Source: Prevotella sp. (GTDB taxonomy: Bacteria; Bacteroidota; Bacteroidia; Bacteroidales; Bacteroidaceae). Taken from it: DNA of 64,000 bases. Where the stretch lies: assembly GCA_017538105.1 (NCBI GenBank), contig JAFYJN010000058.1, positions 1 to 64,000 of the forward strand, in the 5' to 3' direction. This document shows, one piece after another, positions 1 through 10,215 of the stretch. Each line of letters opens with the position of its first letter. Position 1 is the first letter of the stretch. The translations under genes and the position numbers were made by a program. The notes beneath the pieces are model-generated. The model saw only the letters and a program-made list of their open reading frames with translations. It was not told where the DNA came from and did no database searches.

Positions 1-1
1 C

Positions 2-550
2 TCGTTCTGGCGTTTGGTGGGAAAGACTTCGAAAAGGCATGGTTTCTCAGAAGGTCGCGTGATCATCAACGGCAAATTGGTGTCGGGCGTGGGCGGTGGA
101 CTTTGCAATTTGGCTAACACGCTCAACCTGCTGATCCTTCATAGTCCGATGACCATCACCGAGATACACCACCACTCCGATGCATTGGCTCCTGATCCAG
201 GAGGTGTACGTATTCCCTATGCTGCTGGCACTTCGGTGAATTATAATTTTGTCGATTATCGTTTCAGAAACGACACTCCCCAACCTGTGCAATTGTGTAC
301 TTGGTGCGATGGGGATGACCTTCACGCTGAATTGCGTACGACAGAAGTATTCCCATACACATATCGTCTCGTTGAGGAGGGGCATCATTTCCATCAGGAA
401 GAGAACGGAAAATTCTACCGTATCTCCAAAATATACCGCGAGACGATTGACCGCACAACGGGAGAGGTAGTGAAGAAAGAACTGGAATGGAACAACCATT
501 CCGAGGTGATGTTTGACTATTCATTGATACCTGCAGAGGCAATACAGTGA
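2..550 (+). CDS. VanW-like protein, C-terminal part (5' truncated by window)
   Basis: The open frame enters from the left edge with no start or stop before it, so the gene begins outside the window. The visible 182 residues begin SFWRLVG and contain GVGGGLCNLANTLN, which matches the conserved core of the VanW family (GGGxCxxxNTL), followed by HHHSDALAPDPGGVR. VanW-like proteins are found beside some vancomycin resistance genes but their biochemical role is not established, and most chromosomal copies have no known link to resistance. No van genes are seen here. A promoter for the next gene lies about 20 bases after the stop. Confidence 0.85.
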   Translation, partial: SFWRLVGKTSKRHGFSEGRVIINGKLVSGVGGGLCNLANTLNLLILHSPMTITEIHHHSDALAPDPGGVRIPYAAGTSVNYNFVDYRFRNDTPQPVQLCTWCDGDDLHAELRTTEVFPYTYRLVEEGHHFHQEENGKFYRISKIYRETIDRTTGEVVKKELEWNNHSEVMFDYSLIPAEAIQ

Positions 551-570
551 TATATTTCAGAATTTTGTTG

Positions 571-578
571 TATATTTG
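571..578 (+). promoter_or_regulatory. Bacteroidota -7 box TATATTTG
   Basis: TATATTTG followed by CA matches the TAnnTTTG -7 element of the Bacteroidota primary sigma factor. It lies 33 bases before the ATG of the small secreted protein. A clear TTTG-type -33 element is not obvious. Confidence 0.6.
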
Positions 579-611
579 CAGCATATTATTCACATTTTAA
601 TACGTACAGAT

Positions 612-1073
612 ATGAAGAAATTAATGATGGGACTGCTGCTCCTGGTGGGAGCCAGTCTCTTTTCTCTCCAATCAATGGCGCAAACCGAAGTGTCGACACA
701 GGAAACTCCTACTGTGGGTGACCTGACAGAGTTGATTGAGAAAGCCAAGAGTGAGGGCGCGTCATGGACCGCCGACCAATGGAAAGACGCATTCCGTCAG
801 GCCATGAGTACCATGGCTCCGATGATCAAAGAAGTGGGTGCCCTGACGAAGAAAGCGAAGACGATGAGTGAGTCGAGCGATATGGCCGCCTTGATGAAAC
901 TGCAACAGGAGGCATCGGCGATACAGGAGAAGTATGCCGGACTGGCTCAGCAGATGGAGGAGTTTGAAAAACTTGTCGAAGCCAATGACGTAGGTGCCAA
1001 AATCTCGCAGGACAACGATTTTCTCCAGAGCGTGCTTCAGGCCCTGGGTCTGGAAGGCATGATGGGAGAATAA
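612..1073 (+). CDS. Small secreted protein of unknown function
   Basis: This 153-residue protein starts with a good signal peptide (MKKLMMGLLLLVGASLFSLQ, cut after SMAQ). The mature part is rich in Ala, Glu, Lys, Met and Gln and looks largely alpha-helical, perhaps coiled coil (about residues 70-130), ending in GLEGMMGE. The frame can be extended upstream to 576, but ATG 612 is preferred because it starts exactly at the signal peptide and lies downstream of the -7 box at 571. I do not recognise the family. It is monocistronic, followed at once by a strong terminator hairpin. Confidence 0.75.
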   Translation: MKKLMMGLLLLVGASLFSLQSMAQTEVSTQETPTVGDLTELIEKAKSEGASWTADQWKDAFRQAMSTMAPMIKEVGALTKKAKTMSESSDMAALMKLQQEASAIQEKYAGLAQQMEEFEKLVEANDVGAKISQDNDFLQSVLQALGLEGMMGE

Positions 1074-1096
1074 ACAACGTTGTTTTTCTTTTCATA

Positions 1097-1128
1097 AAAA
1101 TGCTGAGACCATGTGGTCTCAGCATTTT
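1097..1128. terminator. Bidirectional intrinsic terminator
   Basis: A perfect 14-bp stem AAAATGCTGAGACC / GGTCTCAGCATTTT with loop ATGT lies between two convergent genes and overlaps the last codons of the minus-strand gene. The A and T tracts on its flanks allow it to work in both directions. Confidence 0.85.
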
Positions 1129-3190
1129 ATTTGCTCAATTTGTCAATGGCTTCTTTAAGATGGTTCGCGTCGTTTGCGCGGAGCCAGTCGAAGTCATGGA
1201 TATTACCCTGCCTGTCAATCAGTTTATAGGTTGGGTAGGCATTCACATGAAGGTAGTGCTCAACGGCGTCCTGCTGGTCTTCAGGTAGATTATAGTGTAC
1301 GCAGTTCTCTCCCGTCAGGTTATACTCCTTGATGACATTCTTCCACGATTCTTCAGGACTACGGTTGGCTAAATAAAGATAGACGATGTCGTATTCTTTT
1401 AGAGCCTCTTTCAGCTTGTGCGACTCCTTCAGTGCAACTTTGCAAGGGCCACACCATGTGCCCCAAATGTCCAGATAAACAATACGTCCCTTGTACGGCT
1501 CTATAATCTTGCGTAGGATGGCCTCACCGTCACTCATGTTTTCAATATCCGTCGAAGGACGCAGACTGGCAGCACCAGCAAGATCCTGATTCTGTAGGGC
1601 TGTATATTTGTCGTTGAGCGACTTCACTGTTCTTAGAGCTATTGGCAGCTGGATTTCCTGCTCTGCACATTCCATCAATAATGGGGGAAGCGGACTGCGA
1701 GCGGCGTCGATAAATCTCCAAAGGTAGCATGCCAGATAAATATCGCGCAGGTTCTGGTCGCAGCCTACGGAATCAATCATAGCCAGGTTGGAACGGATGC
1801 TCTGAGCCGCCTGCTCTCTTTCAAGTGGTTCGCCCAGACGGTCAAACAACTGGTAGGCCTTGACTACAGTGTCATTGCGTTCAAAAGCCTCTATCAACTG
1901 ATAACTCTCCTCATGGCTCTTGGCATAGTTCAGTAAGCGGTCCATCTCTTTTGATAAAGGGATGTAATTGTCAAGCAGTTTTGAATCCTCTGGTGTCAGT
2001 TTGATAATGCCCTGCTGTTCCAAACGTCTCACAGCCCTGACAGTCTGATCGGCCAAGTCTAATTGCCGCTTTTCATCCAACTGGTCTATGTAGTCGCGCA
2101 TAAATGTTGAGAAGTCACGATAAAGGGTATATGGTTTCTCTTTCTGCTGCCAAAGTTGACCTACATAGTCCATGTATTCCTGAGGAACCTCCCGACCAGG
2201 TATGTGAAATCGTGCCTGCATCATCGACTCGCCTTGTCCCGTCAGATAGTAACCCGTCAGGTAGTCGATATAGCGCTGTGAGAGGTTGGGGTGTTGGCGG
2301 GTGCGCTCCTGTAGTTCGGCCATACGTGACAAACGAAGGCTATCAGTATAATCCTTGAACAGCATGGCGTCCATCGTCCCTGACTCCATGTTTTCAATGC
2401 GGTCGTTGGCAAATTGATGGGGGTAGGCTAAGAGTTCGTTCTGTACCCTGACATCATCGCCCATGAACAACCTCTGCCTCGTCTTGAAGTCACAGAGTAG
2501 GAAGTAAGTCTTCCCCGGTTCCATCACACTGCTAAGCCTGCTGCGCCTCCAGTCGATAAACACCTGTGAAGAGTTGATCAGTGGTACCTTGAGAGAGAAA
2601 CGCCCCAGCGAATCCATTTTTGCGTAGACACCTTCTTGTTGTCTGGCGAAGAGATACTCAAACTCAACACCGACTTCCCTGCCTAATTTCCAACCTTGTT
2701 CGGGCATATCTTTCATCCAGCCAATCAAGGTGGCGCTATCGCCTATCTGGTAGTTGTTGTCAACGAAGCCCTTGCGCTGATCCTTTGTGGGATAGTCGGG
2801 CAAAGTTTCGGTAGTAATGGGACTGCAAGTAACAGGTTGCTCACCATCGATGGCTATCGAACGTATGCCATTCTTGAGTTTGCCAACCTTGATGACAGTG
2901 CCATTGTCAAGTGTCAAAGTGTAGGTGTCCTTGACCTTTGTCTGAGAAGCAATGTCCCATACCCTGTTATTATAAACAACGTGGTTTGGCGCAAAGCCTA
3001 TGAACCAATCGCCTGTCGATTCATTGCGCCAGTAGGTATCTGCAATGGACTCCATATCTGTCTTTTCTTCCTGTGCCTGTACCGTGACGGCGAGGAGGGC
3101 GAATACAGAGAAGGCAAATACCCTAAAACAGGTATAAATGGATTGTTTGGTCATGTTATTATTCAATGTTTTATGCTTTCTTATTGTCAT
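1127..3190 (-). CDS. Exported TlpA-like thioredoxin-fold protein
   Basis: This 687-residue protein has a C-terminal thioredoxin domain with the redox motif CGPC (residues 580-583, in WGTWCGPC) and a cis-proline loop AYPTY, so it is likely a periplasmic or surface thiol-disulfide reductase of the TlpA/AhpC-TSA type. The long N-terminal region (about residues 45-550) has no catalytic motif I recognise; large TlpA-like proteins of this shape are common in Bacteroides and Prevotella. ATG 3190 overlaps the TGA of the upstream gene (ATGA), which suggests translational coupling, but ATG 3154 would begin directly at the signal peptide (MTKQSIYTC...VQAQ) and is a serious alternative. Confidence 0.85.
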   Translation of the reverse strand: MTIRKHKTLNNNMTKQSIYTCFRVFAFSVFALLAVTVQAQEEKTDMESIADTYWRNESTGDWFIGFAPNHVVYNNRVWDIASQTKVKDTYTLTLDNGTVIKVGKLKNGIRSIAIDGEQPVTCSPITTETLPDYPTKDQRKGFVDNNYQIGDSATLIGWMKDMPEQGWKLGREVGVEFEYLFARQQEGVYAKMDSLGRFSLKVPLINSSQVFIDWRRSRLSSVMEPGKTYFLLCDFKTRQRLFMGDDVRVQNELLAYPHQFANDRIENMESGTMDAMLFKDYTDSLRLSRMAELQERTRQHPNLSQRYIDYLTGYYLTGQGESMMQARFHIPGREVPQEYMDYVGQLWQQKEKPYTLYRDFSTFMRDYIDQLDEKRQLDLADQTVRAVRRLEQQGIIKLTPEDSKLLDNYIPLSKEMDRLLNYAKSHEESYQLIEAFERNDTVVKAYQLFDRLGEPLEREQAAQSIRSNLAMIDSVGCDQNLRDIYLACYLWRFIDAARSPLPPLLMECAEQEIQLPIALRTVKSLNDKYTALQNQDLAGAASLRPSTDIENMSDGEAILRKIIEPYKGRIVYLDIWGTWCGPCKVALKESHKLKEALKEYDIVYLYLANRSPEESWKNVIKEYNLTGENCVHYNLPEDQQDAVEHYLHVNAYPTYKLIDRQGNIHDFDWLRANDANHLKEAIDKLSK

Positions 3191-3684
3191 GATGGGTGGT
3201 TGAGCCGTTTGTTGAGCACTTCGAGCAATTCCTCTCTACTCATTGATAGGTTCTCGGCGACTATGTCGTAGGGAGCACCAGGATGCTCCTGACAGAGCAT
3301 CCGTTCTTTCCTGTTTTCTTCCATCTCTTCATCGGACTTCCAGTATGGGGTATTTTTCTTGTAGCGTATGCCTATAAGCTGATAACCCCTGTGGCTGATG
3401 GGGATGAACTGCTCTACATCGGAAAAACGCACTTCCCACGGCTCTTTGCTGTTAACCCTGATACCCTCGTTAGTGATAAACAGATAGGGACGATATTTGT
3501 AGAGCAGATAAACTGCCCTGCATACCGGGATGAGACAGGGCATGGCTATGAAGACCCATGATAGGGGCGCTATGCGCGATGGGGCACAAAGCGCCAAAAT
3601 AAAAAACAAAGCCGTCAACACGATGACTACAATCAACGCCACGACCATCCGTTTCTTAGCAGGATAAACAGTGATATCTCCCAT
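3187..3684 (-). CDS. Small membrane protein, STM3941-like
   Basis: The 165-residue protein has two close hydrophobic segments (about residues 12-33 and 40-62), then a soluble domain beginning YLFITNEGIRV that resembles bacterial PH-like domains. The arrangement of two membrane segments followed by LxITxEGI fits the STM3941 family, whose function is unknown. Its stop overlaps the start of the TlpA-like gene by 4 bases, so the two are probably one operon. A short pyrimidine-rich repeat tract lies just upstream of the start. Confidence 0.65.
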   Translation of the reverse strand: MGDITVYPAKKRMVVALIVVIVLTALFFILALCAPSRIAPLSWVFIAMPCLIPVCRAVYLLYKYRPYLFITNEGIRVNSKEPWEVRFSDVEQFIPISHRGYQLIGIRYKKNTPYWKSDEEMEENRKERMLCQEHPGAPYDIVAENLSMSREELLEVLNKRLNHPS

Positions 3685-3699
3685 TACTATCTTTTTGTT

Positions 3700-3860
3700 T
3701 TTTACCCCTTACCCCTTTACCCTTTTACTTTTTTACCCTTTTACCCTTTTACTTTTTTACCCTTTTACTTTTTACTCTTTTACCTTTTTACTCTTTTACC
3801 TTTTTACTCTTTTACCTTTTTACCCTTTTACCTTTTTACTCTTTTACCTTTTTACCTTTC
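3700..3860. repeat. Degenerate tandem array of TTTTTACC / CTTTTAC words
   Basis: About 160 bases consist of 7-9 base units such as TTTTTACC, CTTTTAC and TTTTACTC, repeated with drift. On the minus strand, which is the sense strand of both neighbouring genes, this reads as AAAGGTAAAAAGG-type purine-rich sequence. A second array of the same words lies at 50586-50748. This array and plain AT-rich sequence fill the spacer 3685-3984; I see no gene there. Confidence 0.8.
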
Positions 3861-3984
3861 ACTATCATATACACGCCTTCTTCATAAACATTGCAAATGG
3901 CAACGTTAATAGTTCTTAAAATCAATAAACCAACAGTCGCCGAGATATAATCCTCGGCGACTGTCGCTATTCATGTCTGTTAAG

Positions 3985-6459
3985 TCAAATATTCGGTGTC
4001 TCCCATTTCTTCGTCTCGGTGCATTCCACCTTGGTGGTCTGTCCGCCTACGGAGAGGACGAACTCACCTTCCTCAATCACCCATTTGCCATCGGCACCGA
4101 CGAAGGCCATGCTGCTGGCGGGCAATTGGAACGTCACAGTCTGTCGTTCGCCCGGCTGGAGTGTCACCTTTTTGAAGTCGCGCAGACGGCGGCTGTCGGG
4201 TGTGAGCGAGGCGATGAGGTCGCTGCTGTATAGGAGCACAGCTTCCTTACCCACTTTGTTGCCTGTGTTCGTCACATCGACACTCACTGTGAGCATGTCG
4301 TTGGCGGAGAATCGGCTCTTGTCCACCCGCAGGTTGCCATAGGCGAATGTGGTGTAGCTAAGACCATAGCCGAAGGGCCATTGCTGTGTCACCTTGGCGT
4401 CGTAGTCGTAGGCTCCTGCCATGGTCGACACTTGCTCGCTCACTTTATAATCGTAGGTGATGAGTGTGTTAATCTCTTTCGGATAGGTGTAAGGCATCTT
4501 GGCAGAGAAATTGGCATCGCCGGCCAGCAGGTTAGCCAGGGCGTCACCGCCGTAGTTGCCCGGCAGCAGGATGTCAACCACAGCCTGTGCCAGCGGTTCG
4601 ATGTCGGCGATGAGGCGTGGGCGACCTTCGTTGAGTACCATGATGATGGGCTTGCCGGTCTGGGCCAGTGCCTTCACCAAATTGCGCTGGTTCTCCGACA
4701 GCCATAGATCGGTCAGGTTGCCGGGCGTCTCGGTATAGGAGTTCTCACCGATACAGGCGATGATGACGTCGGCCTGTGCGGCGGCATTCACGGCACGGTC
4801 TATCTGTGGCTCGTTCTCCTGCCAGTATGCGCCTGTCTCGTTATACGTCACACCTTGTTCGAGGATGATGTTCTCCTTGCCGTATTTGTTGCACAACGCT
4901 TCGTAGATGGTGTTGTAACGCTCGGCCAAGTCTTCGGCTTTGGATCCTTGCCAAGTATAGCTCCAGCCTCCGTTCAGACAGCGCATCTGGTTGGCGTTGG
5001 GACCGGTAAGCAGAATCTTCTTTCCTTTGGCCAGAGGAAGCAGGCCACCCTCGTTCTTGAGCAGCACCTCGGTCTCCTCGGCGGCACGGAGCGCCTTGTC
5101 GGCAAACTCCTGCGAACCGAATTTCTCATAGCCCTTGCCGCCGGTATTCGGCTGGTCGAACAGTCCCAGACGGTATTTTACGCGAAGGATACGGCGTACG
5201 GCATCGTCGATGCGTTCCATCGACACCTTGCCCTCGTTCACCAGTTCCTTGAGCAGGATACAGAAATCGACACTGTACGGATCCATGCTCATGTCGATGC
5301 CAGCATTGATGGCGATGCGGATGGCATCTTTCTTGTCTTTTGCCACATGCTCACGGGTGTACAGGTTGTTGATGTCGGCCCAGTCGGTCACCAACATGCC
5401 GTCCCAATGCAGGTCTTCCTTCAGCCATTGCGTCAGGTATTCGTAACTGGCGTGCAGGGGCATGCCGTTCACGCTGGCCGAGTTGACCATCATCGTCAGA
5501 GCTCCTGCCATGGCGGCGGCACGGAACGGTTCGAAATATTTCTCGCGCAGCAGTTGCGGCGACAGGTAAGCCGGCGTGCGGTCCTTGCCGGAGAAGGGCG
5601 CTCCGTAGGCGAAATAATGCTTCACGCTCGTGGCCACATGGTAGGGGTCGATGTGGTTGGGGTCGTCGCCTTGGTAACCGCGTATCTCCGCTTCCACCAT
5701 GCGGGCATTGACGATGGCATCCTCACCGAAACTTTCGTAGATACGGGGCCAGCGGGGGTCGCGGCACATATCCACCACAGGGTTGTAAACCCACGGACAG
5801 TTGGCGGCACGACTCTCATAGGCGGTTATCTCCGCTCCCGTGCGGGCCAGCTCGGTGTTGAACGAGGCGGCGAGGTTGATGGGCTGGGGGAACAATGTGC
5901 CGCCCTGCACATAGGTAACGCCGTGGTTATTGTCCAGTCCGTAGATGTCGGGGATGCCGATGTATTTCATCGATAGCTTTTGAATCAGCGGAATCCATTG
6001 CTGCCACTGTGCTACGCTGGGGGCACGGGTGCCCGGGGCGTTGAGCACGGAGCCTACCTTCCATTTCGAGATGATGGTGTCGAGCATCTGCTCGTTCAGT
6101 TTCCATTCCAGTTTCGTGTCGCCCGTGTAGATGTCGAAACCCATGGGTGACAGCCTGTCGATGATTTCCTGGTCGGAGAGTTGGAGCACCTTCGCTATCT
6201 CGTCGTCGGTCCTTCCAAATTGTTGTAGGGCTTGGCGAATCTTGGAGCGGTCAACTTGGGGGTTGATGGCATTCATGCGACCCATCACGTCGAGGTTCAG
6301 TTCAAGCATCTGACCCACTTTCTCGTCAAGGGTCATCTTCGAGAGTGTCTTTTCTATTTTCGCTTCCAGAGCAGCGTCGCGGGGGATGGCTCGACGCGTC
6401 TGTGCCGCGAGATGGCCGGCACACAGTGTTAGTAATAGGATAATGAGGTTCCGTTTCAT
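3985..6459 (-). CDS. bglX: Secreted GH3 family beta-glucosidase
   Basis: The 824-residue protein carries a signal peptide ([20 protein letters not shown]) and the full glycoside hydrolase family 3 layout: an N-terminal barrel with [16 protein letters not shown] and the nucleophile region [10 protein letters not shown] (Asp 359), an alpha/beta sandwich with the LLTGPNA strand, and a C-terminal fibronectin-III-like domain. It would release terminal glucose or related sugars from beta-linked oligosaccharides in the periplasm. The frame extends upstream to 6639, but ATG 6459 starts at the signal peptide and lies below a -7 box. The gene stands alone and is divergent from the DUF5686-like gene. 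The exact substrate cannot be read from sequence; the symbol is by family only. Confidence 0.92.
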   Translation of the reverse strand: MKRNLIILLLTLCAGHLAAQTRRAIPRDAALEAKIEKTLSKMTLDEKVGQMLELNLDVMGRMNAINPQVDRSKIRQALQQFGRTDDEIAKVLQLSDQEIIDRLSPMGFDIYTGDTKLEWKLNEQMLDTIISKWKVGSVLNAPGTRAPSVAQWQQWIPLIQKLSMKYIGIPDIYGLDNNHGVTYVQGGTLFPQPINLAASFNTELARTGAEITAYESRAANCPWVYNPVVDMCRDPRWPRIYESFGEDAIVNARMVEAEIRGYQGDDPNHIDPYHVATSVKHYFAYGAPFSGKDRTPAYLSPQLLREKYFEPFRAAAMAGALTMMVNSASVNGMPLHASYEYLTQWLKEDLHWDGMLVTDWADINNLYTREHVAKDKKDAIRIAINAGIDMSMDPYSVDFCILLKELVNEGKVSMERIDDAVRRILRVKYRLGLFDQPNTGGKGYEKFGSQEFADKALRAAEETEVLLKNEGGLLPLAKGKKILLTGPNANQMRCLNGGWSYTWQGSKAEDLAERYNTIYEALCNKYGKENIILEQGVTYNETGAYWQENEPQIDRAVNAAAQADVIIACIGENSYTETPGNLTDLWLSENQRNLVKALAQTGKPIIMVLNEGRPRLIADIEPLAQAVVDILLPGNYGGDALANLLAGDANFSAKMPYTYPKEINTLITYDYKVSEQVSTMAGAYDYDAKVTQQWPFGYGLSYTTFAYGNLRVDKSRFSANDMLTVSVDVTNTGNKVGKEAVLLYSSDLIASLTPDSRRLRDFKKVTLQPGERQTVTFQLPASSMAFVGADGKWVIEEGEFVLSVGGQTTKVECTETKKWETPNI

Positions 6460-6510
6460 AATGATGATAATTGGCAAGTCGTTTTTGTCTTTTTCATTAC
6501 TATTATGCTG

Positions 6511-6518
6511 CAAAGATA
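6511..6518 (-). promoter_or_regulatory. -7 box TATCTTTG for the GH3 gene
   Basis: On the minus strand this reads TATCTTTG followed by CAG, matching TAnnTTTG. It is 52 bases upstream of ATG 6459. Confidence 0.6.
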
Positions 6519-6614
6519 CATTTTTTTTCGCTGAATCTTGAATAATAACGAAAAAGAGTGAGCCACAGAGGATAAAAAAACAAGAGATTATTTTGCGCTG
6601 CTCGCGTTTTTCCG

Positions 6615-6622
6615 TACTTTTG
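6615..6622 (+). promoter_or_regulatory. -7 box TACTTTTG, unusually close to the start codon
   Basis: TACTTTTG ends only 5 bases before ATG 6628. If initiation follows the usual distance from a -7 box, the transcript starts at or next to the start codon, so the mRNA would be leaderless or nearly so. Confidence 0.5.
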
Positions 6623-6627
6623 TGGAA

Positions 6628-8679
6628 ATGAAAAGACAAGTCATACGCATAACCGTTGTCTTCCTGATGATAGTTGCCTTGGCGCCATCATGGACATGGG
6701 CAAGAGATTCGTCCGAAGAGCGCCAGGTGCTGCTGCGGATGTTTCATTACCATGACTCCATGGGACTCACGCAGGACAGCCTATGGTCGAATGTGTATGT
6801 CAGGCACCAGTTCAATATCGAAAAGCGTAACCCATTGCTGATGTGCGTCCCCACGTTATACCATGTCTCTTATGGCGATGAACGCTCTTTTCTCAGCGAG
6901 TCGTTCAGCACCGTCTCATTCTTCGACGGGAAGGTGATAACAAGCAACCGACATATACAGATAAGCACCATCAAGCGCTATCGGAAAACGATGCCCAACC
7001 TCATGCCTTATCTCACCCCCAACCTATACCAAGAGACCATCATCAACGAAAACATATTGTCGCCCTTCCATTACCACAACAGGTTCTTCTATAAATACAG
7101 GGTGATAATATATCCCAACGAAACGGCTCTGGTGACAATCAGACCCCGGACATTCAATACACAGACGGTGAAAGGACAAGCGTTGGTGTGCACTCGGACG
7201 GGACGGGTGATAACGACGATGCTCGAGGGTGAATACGACATGATACATTTCAACATCGATGTGATCATGGGCGATGAGGGGCTGCTGTCGCTCATTCCAA
7301 AACAATGTACGCTCATTGCCCGCTTCTCCCTGTTGGGAAACAGGTTGACGGCAAGGCATCAGGCCATCTTCAACCTTCCCGGCGTCATCCCCGACACACT
7401 TGTCGACAGCCATGATCCGGCTCTGATGGCGACGGTGAGGCCCGATAGCCTGACGGAAGAGCAAAAAGAGATATATGCCCAATACGAGGCGCGCATGAAA
7501 AAAAAGGAAGAGGAACGGAAACAGGAAAAACCGTCGAAACCCAATTTCGTGAAAGATGTGCTATGGGACATCATTGGCGACAATGTCGTCAACCGCATCA
7601 AAGGAAACTTCGGCATGGACAACCGTGGGTCGTTCCGCACATCGCCGCTCTTCAATCCCTTGTATATGGGTTATTCTGACCGAAGGGGGGTGACCTACCG
7701 CTTTGATGCGAGGGGAGCCTACACTTTCAATGACAACCAGGACATCAATACTCGTGTCAAACTGGGCTATTCCTTCAAGCAGAGACAGTTTTATTTCTAC
7801 ATGCCGGTGACCTATACCTTCGACAAGGCGCATGGTGGGTTCGTAACGTTTGAATTCGGTTTCGGCGACCGCATCTCCAACAGCCTCGTGGCACAGCATG
7901 TGTTGGACTTGGCACAGGTAGACCAATGGATGGAGGGGAAAGACATCGAGGATTTTAAGGATTCGTACTTCCAAATCAAAGGACATTACGACATTTCCGA
8001 CCATGTGGGGGTGTCGCTCGGGGCGGTCTTTCACCGTCGGGGAGCGCTGAACAAGGAGGCGTACCATGAGGTGGGACTGCAGTCGAGGTATCATTCATTC
8101 TCGCCCAACATAGAATTGCAACTACGGCCATTGGGATGGCGGGGACCCATCATCACCGCTGATTATGAACGTGGCATCAAGGGGATGTTCAAGTCGGACA
8201 ACAACTATGAACGATGGGAGTTCGACATGTCTTATATCCTCGACCTTCCATGTATGCGCTTCCTGTCGCTGAGGGCGGGTGGGGGATTCTACAGTACCGC
8301 CATCGACAAGTACAACTTCGTGGACTACACCAATTTCCGTGAGAACAATATCCCTGGCAGTTGGAATGATGAGTGGTCGGGTAACTTTGAACTGCTGAGC
8401 AGGAAGATGTACAACACGTCAAGATATTACTTGCGGTCGAACATCACCTATGAGTCGCCGCTGCTCGCTCTCTCGTGGGTGCCATGGATAGGCCATTTCA
8501 TTGAGAAGGAAAGGATGTATGTGAGCGTGTTGAAAGCGGAAAGGCTCAAACACTATGAGGAATTGGGATACAGCTTCACTAACCGTCTTTTCTCCTTCGG
8601 AGTATTCACGGCTTTCAGCGAGGGAAAATACGACTCCTTCGGATTGAGGTTCGGATTCGAACTATTCAGCCACTGGTGA
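6628..8679 (+). CDS. DUF5686-like outer-membrane protein
   Basis: The 683-residue protein starts with a signal peptide (about residues 1-24, ending TWARD). A charged linker ([18 protein letters not shown], about residues 288-305) separates the N-terminal half from a C-terminal half of alternating hydrophobic strands such as [14 protein letters not shown] and [11 protein letters not shown], typical of an outer-membrane barrel; it ends [13 protein letters not shown] with a terminal aromatic residue. This resembles DUF5686 proteins of Bacteroidota, whose function is not known. An in-frame GTG at 6622 is inside the promoter box and is unlikely to be used. Confidence 0.7.
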   Translation: MKRQVIRITVVFLMIVALAPSWTWARDSSEERQVLLRMFHYHDSMGLTQDSLWSNVYVRHQFNIEKRNPLLMCVPTLYHVSYGDERSFLSESFSTVSFFDGKVITSNRHIQISTIKRYRKTMPNLMPYLTPNLYQETIINENILSPFHYHNRFFYKYRVIIYPNETALVTIRPRTFNTQTVKGQALVCTRTGRVITTMLEGEYDMIHFNIDVIMGDEGLLSLIPKQCTLIARFSLLGNRLTARHQAIFNLPGVIPDTLVDSHDPALMATVRPDSLTEEQKEIYAQYEARMKKKEEERKQEKPSKPNFVKDVLWDIIGDNVVNRIKGNFGMDNRGSFRTSPLFNPLYMGYSDRRGVTYRFDARGAYTFNDNQDINTRVKLGYSFKQRQFYFYMPVTYTFDKAHGGFVTFEFGFGDRISNSLVAQHVLDLAQVDQWMEGKDIEDFKDSYFQIKGHYDISDHVGVSLGAVFHRRGALNKEAYHEVGLQSRYHSFSPNIELQLRPLGWRGPIITADYERGIKGMFKSDNNYERWEFDMSYILDLPCMRFLSLRAGGGFYSTAIDKYNFVDYTNFRENNIPGSWNDEWSGNFELLSRKMYNTSRYYLRSNITYESPLLALSWVPWIGHFIEKERMYVSVLKAERLKHYEELGYSFTNRLFSFGVFTAFSEGKYDSFGLRFGFELFSHW

Positions 8680-8750
8680 TTCCCAGTTCCTCTCAGCCTT
8701 TCTTAGGATTTCTTTGGTAATCCTTTATCTACCTCAGTTCTTTTTGTCCC

Positions 8751-9254
8751 TTAGAATTTCGGGTTTTCATTGACTTCTCCTGAAAAGCCGATGGTTTGGC
8801 GGTTGCGCGATGACACATTGATATAGGCCGCACCGTTGAGGAAGATATCCACATCATACTGATATATATCTTCATCGTTCTCTACAATCAGGGCGATGCG
8901 CACCTGCTGGTCGCTGACCCACGAAGAATGGTAGTCACGGATATGTCCCGTGAAGTTAAGGGCTTTGCCACCGCCGTAAGGCACGTTCCATGCCCGGCCA
9001 AAATAAGGAAGATAGGAATTGATGGAATCGCCGATGACGGTCAGTGAATAGGGGGTTGTGAGCATGATTGGAGTGCCGCCTAGGGGAAATGCCTGCCGCA
9101 CTATTATCTCATATTGCTGATTATCAACCTGCTGGCGTATGGTCTGAGCCAACACAGCTCTTTTCTCTGCTCGGCTCCGCCTTGTCTGCTCGGAGACAGT
9201 ACATGAGAAGGCCGCCAAAGCCGCCAAAACTATCAAAAATACTTTTATTTTCAT
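8751..9254 (-). CDS. DUF4251 lipoprotein
   Basis: This 167-residue protein has a lipoprotein signal (MKIKVFLIVLAALAAFSC, Cys 18). The rest matches the DUF4251 pattern: a basic helix, then strands around YEIIVRQAFPLGG, YSLTVIGDSINSYLPYFGRA and NFTGHIRDY. DUF4251 proteins are small envelope proteins restricted to Bacteroidota and have no assigned role. The gene converges on the DUF5686-like gene and lies downstream of ExoIII, separated by a repeat-filled spacer. Confidence 0.8.
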   Translation of the reverse strand: MKIKVFLIVLAALAAFSCTVSEQTRRSRAEKRAVLAQTIRQQVDNQQYEIIVRQAFPLGGTPIMLTTPYSLTVIGDSINSYLPYFGRAWNVPYGGGKALNFTGHIRDYHSSWVSDQQVRIALIVENDEDIYQYDVDIFLNGAAYINVSSRNRQTIGFSGEVNENPKF

Positions 9255-9287
9255 GGCTGTAATTATTTAGTTATTGGTTTTCCATGG

Positions 9288-9356
9288 AGCTCCTAGGTTT
9301 CCCTAAATTTTCCTAGGCTTTCCTAACTATTCTCTTGCTCCTTGCCCCCTCATACT
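9288..9356. repeat. CCTAGG-type and CTTGCTCC-type intergenic words
   Basis: The spacer holds drifted copies of TCCTAGG/CCTAAA followed by CTCTTGCTCCTTGCCCC. On the minus (sense) strand it reads as GGAGCAAGAG followed by AGTTAGGAAAGCCTAGGAAA. The first word recurs at 13187 and 38644, the second at 10896, 16939, 42563 and 44175. Confidence 0.7.
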
Positions 9357-10109
9357 TCACCCCTTAATCTCCAGCTCCACGGGACAGTGGTCACTGCCCA
9401 TGATTTCGGTGTGGATGGTTGCTCCTTGGATGCTGTCGCGCAGTCGGTCCGACACTACAAAGTAGTCGATGCGCCACCCGGCGTTCTTCTCGCGGGCCTT
9501 GAAACGGTACGACCACCACGAATAAACCACGTCGGTGGGATGGAGCCAACGGAAAGTGTCGGTGAAGCCGCTGCCGAGCCAGATGGTGAACCGCTCGCGT
9601 TCCTCGTCGGTGAAACCGGCATTACGGCGGTTGGTCTTCGGGTTCTTCAAGTCTATCTCCTGGTGTGCCACATTCAGGTCACCGCAGATGATGACTGGTT
9701 TCTTCTCATCGAGTTTTTGCAGGTAGGCCAGGAAGTCGCTTTCCCACTGCATACGGTAGTCCAGGCGGCGCAATTCATCCTGAGAATTAGGCACATAGAC
9801 CGTCACGAGGTAGAAGGCGTCCATCTCCAACGTGATGACGCGTCCCTCGTGGTCGTGCTGTTCGATGCCCATGCCGTAACTCACCGACAGGGGATGGTGC
9901 TTGGTGAAGATGGCCGTGCCGGAATAGCCTTTTTTCTCGGCGTAGTTCCAATACGACTCGTAGCCTTCGAAATGCAGGTCGAGCTGTCCAGCCTGCATCT
10001 TCGTCTCTTGCAAACAGAAGAAGTCGGCATCCAACTGGTGGAAAGTGTCTTCAAACCCTTTGCCCATGCAGGCTCTCAGACCATTGACGTTCCAGGATAT
10101 CAGCTTCAT
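9357..10109 (-). CDS. xth: Exodeoxyribonuclease III / AP endonuclease
   Basis: The 250-residue protein shows all exonuclease III landmarks: [13 protein letters not shown] at the start, the metal-binding glutamate in QETKMQ (Glu 35), [12 protein letters not shown], and the catalytic C-terminal [12 protein letters not shown]. It cleaves DNA at abasic sites and removes 3' blocking groups in base excision repair in the cytoplasm. Length and motifs are normal. A 10-bp hairpin and the next lipoprotein gene lie on its upstream side. Confidence 0.95.
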   Translation of the reverse strand: MKLISWNVNGLRACMGKGFEDTFHQLDADFFCLQETKMQAGQLDLHFEGYESYWNYAEKKGYSGTAIFTKHHPLSVSYGMGIEQHDHEGRVITLEMDAFYLVTVYVPNSQDELRRLDYRMQWESDFLAYLQKLDEKKPVIICGDLNVAHQEIDLKNPKTNRRNAGFTDEERERFTIWLGSGFTDTFRWLHPTDVVYSWWSYRFKAREKNAGWRIDYFVVSDRLRDSIQGATIHTEIMGSDHCPVELEIKG

Positions 10110-10154
10110 GTGTTAAATGGTTTTTAGTTAAGATAAATACCCTGCTGACTGATT

Positions 10155-10182
10155 CACCCTTCCGTGGGAAGCCGGAAGGGTG
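10155..10182. terminator. Hairpin after the DUF4840-like lipoprotein gene
   Basis: A perfect 10-bp stem CACCCTTCCG / CGGAAGGGTG with an 8-base loop lies 33 bases past the stop of the minus-strand lipoprotein gene. It lacks a long U-tract, so it may be a terminator or a 3'-end stabilising hairpin. Confidence 0.6.
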
Positions 10183-10215
10183 CTCGTCACTCTTAATATC
10201 TTATGTTGTTTCTTA

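Noticed and set aside
2..550. Vancomycin resistance gene
   Set aside because: The VanW-like family is widespread in species with no resistance, and no vanA/B/H/X genes are present.
4855..5976. Long plus-strand open frame (373 codons) opposite the GH3 gene
   Set aside because: It is the antisense shadow of a strongly conserved GH3 protein, rich in Val, His and Gln as such shadows are, with no start signal or domain.
6460..6639. 60-residue N-terminal extension of the GH3 protein
   Set aside because: It lies upstream of the signal peptide and spans the promoter box, so it is not translated.
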